A stretch of 64,000 bases of DNA from Aphrophora alni (taxonomy: Eukaryota > Arthropoda > Insecta > Hemiptera > Aphrophoridae): positions 48,196,089 to 48,260,088 of the forward strand of contig OY740768.1 of the NCBI GenBank assembly GCA_963513935.1, written 5' to 3'. Position 1 is the first letter of the stretch, and every line of letters begins with the position of its first letter. The translations under genes were made by a program, and so were the position numbers. This document shows positions 57,003 to 64,000 of this stretch, piece by piece. The notes beneath the pieces were generated by a model. The model saw only the letters and a program-made list of their open reading frames with translations, ran no database searches and was not told the DNA's origin.

Positions 57003-60000
57003 TTTCCCCAAAATATCTTAAAAGTAATCTTGTGATTTATAATTGATTTCTAATTCTATCCTGAAGGTTTCAATTTTTTAATGTAAATTATTCTTCCTTT
57101 TTGTATGTAAATTAATGTCTACACTTTTAAAATTAAATCAAATACATTATCTGATATCCTTAGTTTTCATCAATTTTTTGTGAAATAAAACGGTTCATTT
57201 ATCATTAACGGTGTTTGCAATTAAGACACTGATGTACATGTCCATAGCAGTGATCGCAGCGTTGCAGAACAGTTCGTATAATAGACGTCACTTCAAATAA
57301 CAAAAAGTTAAGCTTTAATTCGTTCTTATGGGATCAACTAAGTAAAGATATTAGTGGCATTGTGAATAATTCTTTCCTAACGGTGATTTAACTAAACCCT
57401 GCACTAAGTTTAGAAGGTATGATTTTAATGTGAATAAATAAAACAGATATTTTTTGGATGTAAAATTTATTTAAATAACTACTTTATGGAATTCATTTAA
57501 AAAAAAGCAACTAATATTTAAAATAAAATCTAATTATTCAAATCCAGTAAATTTTTGATAAATAAATTTTCCACTCACTTTTATAAATTCCGTAAGTTTA
57601 TTGACACATTACTTAATTAGGTGATAAAAAGCTCATTATTATAAATTTATTTTTTTCTATATAAAATACTGTATACTGATATTATAGTCAAAATAAAACA
57701 TGTCAGCTTGTTATAACTATGTTTATTAACTGATAAGATTATAGTCTGAAACGCCAGTAGATTAAAATGGAATTGCTTAGAATGCCAGATATAGTAGTTA
57801 CAATTTCAGATAAATAAAAGTGAAGCATTTTGCAATCAATTGTGCACAAGATATTTGGAATTCATCTTAAAGCCTAATATTTATTTTTTTGACAACACCC
57901 TATTTATAATGTCACCAATAAATAATTTCTGCATAATCAATTAAAAAGTGTATTTATTGATAATATTTGTGCCGGTATATTTTGTAGTTTACTATATATG
58001 CAAAGTGTACATTCACAGGCCAACGTTTTATATTCAAAGACAACTTATCAACTCAATCTTTGTTGAGAGAGGTCTATTGTTGACCTTTATCATAGGTAAC
58101 AGATAAATGGAACTTTTTTATAATATTTAATAATTTATAATCGACTATGGGTAAGGATGTAAAATTAAGTAAAGTAGAGACAACTACGATTGGCGACTTA
58201 ACCTATTTAACCACGACAATCGATCACTCATAGCGACAGTTATACACCGATTAGATTTATCTGACAACAAATTTCTCTCATAATTGTTTAGGTAAAAGTA
58301 ATTAATGATAAACTTTGTTTGGGTTTATAATTTTAATCTCAATAATACTGCTTTAATTAAATGATTTGTATCACCATAATCACCGTTATCATGAGTTGCT
58401 CATTTTTATAGTTAAAAATGTATGAGATGTGTATTGTGTTGGTCAAAACTCAAAATTCCTATGAATGAGATATTAAAATTTCGTAATATGCAAATCGTGG
58501 ATTTCATACACGCAGTTTGTTTCTTTTACTAATAAACGAGTAAAATAATAATTACCACTATATCCATATTTATTGACTTTTTAATATAATTCTTTGTCAT
58601 TCATAAAAAATATTTGTTTTTAAATATCAGTAAAAATGTATATTTGTAAAATAAAATGAAACATCCAATGAGCTTGGAATTATGATATGACGCGATGAAT
58701 GTTAATTTTTTTTGCATTTACGATTTAAAATTCGTTGTATGAAATACTATAAGTGGATACTCTACAATTGAACTTATGAGATCCCGAGGTAGTATATTTA
58801 AACATCTAATTGCATATGAAACTACAGATTTAGCTTCAAGATTTGAATATTTAATATATAACATTGTAAAACATTAATATATTTGACAACATGTTGAAGG
58901 ATTATGAGTTAATGTTGCTATGATGGTTATATCCTGAATTAATTACTACTGTAAAATCAAACTGCTTAGCACTTTGATGTTGGTTTCTTGGTTGTATTGT
59001 GATTTTACATAAACACCTATTATGTGATTACCTCCACTATTGGATTATTGGTAGTGGTATAATAGGGGATTAAACACAAGGCGCTAAACTTATAGTAGAA
59101 GCTAATGGTTACTACTCGCATTCATCTACTATTACGATATTTTCTATGAACCTTATCACTGAATACGAAGTAAAAGAGACATTAGCTTATTTCAAATAAA
59201 AAGGATCATTATATGTTAATGGTCATTAATAATTAGTTTTCTACACATTTTGTCATGAATTTGTGTAAATATCAAAATCTTGCTTCAAAAATCAGATTAG
59301 ATTTTGCATCTAATGATGCAAACTCTCAATATATTAATCAATATAGAAATTAGTGTGAAAATTGAATTAGACTTAAAACATTTTAACTTTTGTATATAGT
59401 TATAAAGTAAACATCGGTTACTAAAGTTATCTTAGGACGGTAAAATCTATACTTGTATAATTCATAATTTATAATAGTGATTATAACTAAGCAATAACAA
59501 TATATCGAAAATAGAAGAATGAAAATAGCATTAAGGTGGTCAAAATAGTCACAAAACAAGACAATGTTCTACACTTTACTAGTCTGCTAATCAAATTTGT
59601 ATTTTTTCAACGGGTAAGAAGTAGGTTTTTACCGTGTTTTAGCAGTTTAAGGAACGTTTATATTCCTTACAATGAATTTTGTCACAGAGCTCCTTGAACA
59701 TTTGATCAAGTTAATAATTGAAATAAATCTATGTTGATCCTGATTATATATATATATATCGACAAGTCTAACTTCAAACAAAACATCAATTACATTAACA
59801 AAATTGAATAAAACAAAATAGTAGCAGTAGAAAGAATTCTCAATTGGCAAATCATTTATTATCCTTCTGATCTGCAATCATAGCCGTACTTGGGTTGGGT
59901 TTATTCAAATTATGTACTTTACATTGGCAATTGGACAAATTGGATCGGAAAATAAATAGGAAAGTCGAGATTTTCTTAAGTTTCTTTAATGAATGGTTCA

Positions 60001-63000
60001 TTGGTTCTGTTTTTAAAATCTAATGTGTACTCACAATTAATAGTCACTTTTTTTTCAAGTGAATAGTCCCGAATTTCAAGTTCCAATTTTGAAACCTATT
60101 TATCGTCATATATTTATTCAGTTCAGTGGATTTCAAACAACGCTTATATATTACATTGTAGAATCATTATTTTTTTATTATGTTTCAAATTTTATATACA
60201 GCTATAGTAAGTTATAGTACTGAGACTATTAAATTTGTATCAGACACAGACACACGAACCATTGTTTATTGAAACCATTGTAATTGAAATTCTTACGTTG
60301 TATGTAAAAAAACTATCGTCTATGTTGGTTCCAATGTTTAATTCTTTCCTTAATTAACAACAAATATACAATAAACACAATTTATTGAAATATAATTAAA
60401 ATGTTATACCTCCTATAGTTCACTCTAATATCTGTTACAACTTAATCACATAATTAATACTTTAAGTAGTTCGTATTTATCAACTTTGTTGTGTACATGA
60501 AATTGCGTTTTCGAATACCAGTTACTACTTGTAGCAATCTGTCAATAACATAATATACGAATGGTATATTTGAATTAAAGATCAATCTTTGACCTTTAAT
60601 TCATTTAGAAACTGATAAGAAAATACAATTACCGATTTACATAAAAACTATTATGTAATATAGAATAATTGTCAGTTAGCTAAGTAATTATTTAATTTTG
60701 TAAAAGACATTTAAAATATAAAACAAAAAAACTAATTTCTATTTGGTATACATAATATACAAACTACAAACATTGTACAAGATTCCTCACATGTACATAT
60801 CCACAAACACATATTTAACTTAACACAAATGTACTGTAACATAACCTATAAAAACCTAGCAGTTTCATTTGAAATAAATGTAGCCATTGATATTTTTTGT
60901 GCCGTGGTCTAAGACTTCGAGCTGCATTCTCTCCGTACTAACGCCCATTAACTTATTTGCTCATTACCAATTATAATCGGTTACGCTGTACATTTTGACA
61001 ATAAAATCCTGTCAGATAGGAAAATGCTAGTTTGCAGTAGCCAATTAACTTATATCAGTATTCTAATGGAAGATATAAGAAATATAATAAAATATAATTG
61101 AGCTTGAAACGACATTATGTCTTGAGTATAATTATTTAAAGAAGATTGGGTTGTAATTTAATACAACAGGTTTAACCTGTAATACCATTATTCTATTTAC
61201 ATGTTGACTTTCCTTGTTTAAAAAAAAATCTTTATTCGAAATACAAAATAATACGAAATTCGATTTACAAAATCAATTAAAAAATAATTGTAAATTTGTA
61301 AAAATGAATGTTAGTAGTGAAATTGAGTATGAAATTCAAGATCATATTCAAAGTTGGGAGATAGGTAAAGAAGCCTATATTTCCTTACTTAATTGGTTTT
61401 AAGAGGTGCAATAAAAACAAAAACAAACAAAATGAAGCATGTAAGCCTACACACACTCTATATATTAACTGCTCTGCAAATGTTTTTATTATTACTATTA
61501 TTATTACTGTTACATTAAGCTGTGCGTATCAAATATAAAATATTTAACATAAAAAGCCGATATTTAAAATCGGATTTCGTACGGAACAACAAGAATAGGA
61601 AGGAAATAGAAATGGTGTTTAACTACAATAACATTCATCTTTTTTGTTTTTGCAAAGACGAAAATATCGAATGCAATAAATTTAATGCATCCAATCAGAT
61701 TCAATAAGTAGTACTTTGTACATACTACTACTGGGTAAATAGTTAGTTTCTTTAGATGAAGGAATGGTGGGCGGTTCTCAACAACCTACTATACTAAATG
61801 TTAATCACCGATCCTATCTCCGTAGAAATATGTAAATGATTGCATTTATGAACATATCAGTCGTATTTTTATAGAACCGTATTTACAGGTTCTATAATTT
61901 TTTTCCCAAACCAGGTACACAAAAACAAATAAGTACGCATGGATTGTGTTCCAGACACAAAAACTAAAAACACAATAATTGAAATTATTATTATTTAGTT
62001 TAATAATCGTGTACATAACCTGACGTAATATCGCCCAAGAAATCTGTACCTAAACAAGTTCCAACATTTAAATGTAAGGTTACATAAATGATAACTTGTT
62101 TGTATCGAATAATGACTTCAGGGTTTTATAAATTACCTAATATTAAATTCACTGCGGTGACAGTTTCCTTTCAAATCCATATAATAGCGGAGTGTGCCAT
62201 TTATTGAAAAGTAAGTTCATTAAAATCGTTTTAAATTTTCAAACAACAGTTAGACAATTTATAATAAAAGCCTTTTCCGCTTCGAATATTTACTGTGTTT
62301 TAAAACTTTAAAGCAAGAGAATATAATAATTTATGCAAACATCTCTTGCAAATGAAATGAAAGTTAGTATATTTTAATTAGTTTTATAAATTATAATTTA
62401 AAGTCTATCATTATTTACTTTATATATTTGATATCCAAAGACTATCAGATAATAATTTATTGCTTATTAAATTTCGTCTATTAAAGATTTATATTATATT
62501 AAAACCAATGTATATAACTAAATAATAAATGTAGCCAATGAAGTTATCTTATAACAAAAATATCTGACAAATGTCTGCAGACTTAATTAAGAAAAATTAT
62601 TCTTTTTCCTAATCAAATTATAGAAAATATTTTATATTATAATTATCACTCATGTTCCGCGATATGTTTCTTAATTTATTTACATCTAATTGGTGTGTAA
62701 CCACTATGCCACTTTTGAAAATTAGATTTACATAAGGAAACACAACCTGTTATTCCATCGAGTTTACAACATGGCCGCACTTTTAAAAAGTTACATTTAT
62801 AACATTAATCATTTGTAGCAGTTGCATGGCAAAGAGTTGTATGTTTATACCTGCTCTCATGGGCGTGATGATATCAAGACACACAGCGTGGAAGTGTTGA
62901 TCCCATACGCGGATGTGATAAGCCCACAACTTACATGAGCCTCTTGGGTTCGTAGGAGTTTCCGCTTTATATCTTTTTCAACTGTCATACGGCCTTACTT

Positions 63001-63254
63001 GGTCTGTGACATATGACTTCTATTAGTAATACCAGATTGAAGTAGATAGTTGGTTGTATTCACCTCAATTACAAAACTCATATACTACAAAATGTAAGTC
63101 TTATATTACTAGGTGAGGGAATACGAGATAGAATGGAAAACTGTATACATGTCTACTATAAAACAAGCTATTCTTTCATCGCGATGACTGCATTGCTGGT
63201 GAAAACGAACGTTCGAATCTGCAACTCAAGCAAGCACCGAGAATCAGAGACAGC

Positions 63255-63430
63255 ACCAGCACAGTGGGGCTTGTATTATGCGTCACGGCTACCATGCAGA
63301 TGTTATTACTATATAACTTCACGCCAAATCACTGGAATCATCATGATATAGATAAAACAAGACACCAGGACCTCCACACATATAGGTATGGGTTAGATTC
63401 CCGGCTCGGTCATCAAGCAACAAGGCACTT
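63255..63430 (+). repeat. Possible SINE relic with degenerate box B
   Basis: GGGTTAGATTCCCGGCTCGG near 63389-63408 is one or two changes from a pol III box B with the GATTCCCGGCTCGG context common in tRNA-derived SINEs. A box A candidate (AGCACAGTGGGG, about 63257) is too far upstream (about 130 bp) for a normal tRNA head. A weak call. Confidence 0.25.
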
Positions 63431-64000
63431 CTCTAGGACAAAACATTATAACCCACTGTCGAAGATTCATTTAGAATTTTTTTGAAAATAGCTCCGAAAT
63501 ATATTGGACGGGGGGGGAGTGTGTTTGAAAGGTATATTTGTTCAAAAACATATATAATATAATTGGAATTTAAAAAAAAAAACCTGTTAATTAGCAACTT
63601 AAATATTCTACATATTTTACACATACGTGTTTTTATGCATATAAAAAAAACTATTTATATTTTATTAAATTTGTATATTAGGAATGAGTATTTAGTAATT
63701 GTTTTAAATTTAAATCAAGGCTAATCCTGAAAAACAACCGACATTATAAAATTTAAATAAGTTGGTTTAATTCCAGAAACCATTACGAGGAGACAAATAT
63801 TATACAATATTTTTTCATAAGTTGGGACCAGACGCATTAAATGAAACTAAATTAGGTTTGGTTTTGCTTTATTACTTTTTCTTTTTAATAACACAACTGT
63901 TTGAGATAGTGTGTTTATTTTAAAAATTATATATATTTTTAGTACAATTGTTTTATTTAATATACGATAAATAAAGGAATCTGTGCACAACACATATCAA

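Larger units (their letters stand above)
51011..64000. other. AT-rich noncoding DNA, no gene seen
   Basis: 13 kb of AT-rich sequence. It contains a (GA)n tract at 56926-56999, a short (TA)n at 59745-59759, a C-run at 56299-56309 and a G-run near 63509-63518. A less AT-rich patch at about 54910-55080 (purine-rich, one strand reading KMEEIEKATKEKVYGD before a stop) may be TE debris. Another patch at 63130-63430 carries a SINE-like box B. No host gene is supported. Confidence 0.6.

Noticed and set aside
61214..61402. A 62-codon Lys/Asn/Glu-rich frame as a gene
   Set aside because: The composition matches translated AT-rich DNA and there is no motif.

Overview
The window looks like part of an AT-rich, TE-laden arthropod genome, most likely an insect. 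The evidence is long (TA)n and (GA)n microsatellites, arrays of the insect-type telomeric unit TTAGG, an intact piggyBac transposon, Penelope-like, I/R1-like non-LTR and Helitron-like relics, and no recognisable host gene or compact gene order. The order of insect cannot be fixed from the sequence. Apart from the piggyBac transposase, coding matter is transposon debris.

Layout. 1-7.3 kb is AT-rich noncoding DNA. 7.3-8.4 kb holds a broken 3' piece of a non-LTR retrotransposon (RNase H plus a Cys-His tail, minus strand). 10.47-11.3 kb holds the GIY-YIG end of a Penelope-like element (plus strand). 12,974-24,121 is one giant palindromic (foldback) element of 11,148 bp. Its two 5.56-kb arms appear essentially identical, its spacer is 33 bp, and it is bounded by a perfect 6-bp target-site duplication (TATTCC). 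From the outside inwards each arm carries: a GC-rich ~82-bp minisatellite; a tRNA-like segment with pol III box A and box B; about 3 kb of AT-rich satellite with a ~1.05-kb higher-order repeat and a CpG-containing 74-bp hairpin; a 119-codon open frame of unknown family enclosed by its own smaller inverted repeats; and about 0.96 kb of degenerate TTAGG repeats. The two TTAGG arrays face each other across the spacer, the polarity seen at head-to-head telomere fusions. The TSD and the unrelated flanks instead argue that the whole palindrome was inserted as a mobile element.

25,080-27,841 is a structurally complete piggyBac-family transposon: TTAA duplications, 19-bp inverted ends, and a 589-aa transposase with all catalytic Asp residues and a C-terminal Cys/His domain. 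It also has three copies of an 18-bp GGGGTAC...GTACCCC palindrome, one just upstream of the transposase start. 34.3-34.9 kb is a second decayed non-LTR tail (plus strand), and 48.27-48.53 kb is a Helitron-like nonautonomous relic. The rest (28-34 kb, 35-48 kb, 48.6-64 kb) is AT-rich sequence with microsatellites and small local duplications, in which I see no gene.

The item most worth pursuing is the giant foldback element. I do not recognise its family, its anonymous open frame may come from an autonomous parent, and its near-identical arms must first be shown not to be an assembly artefact.
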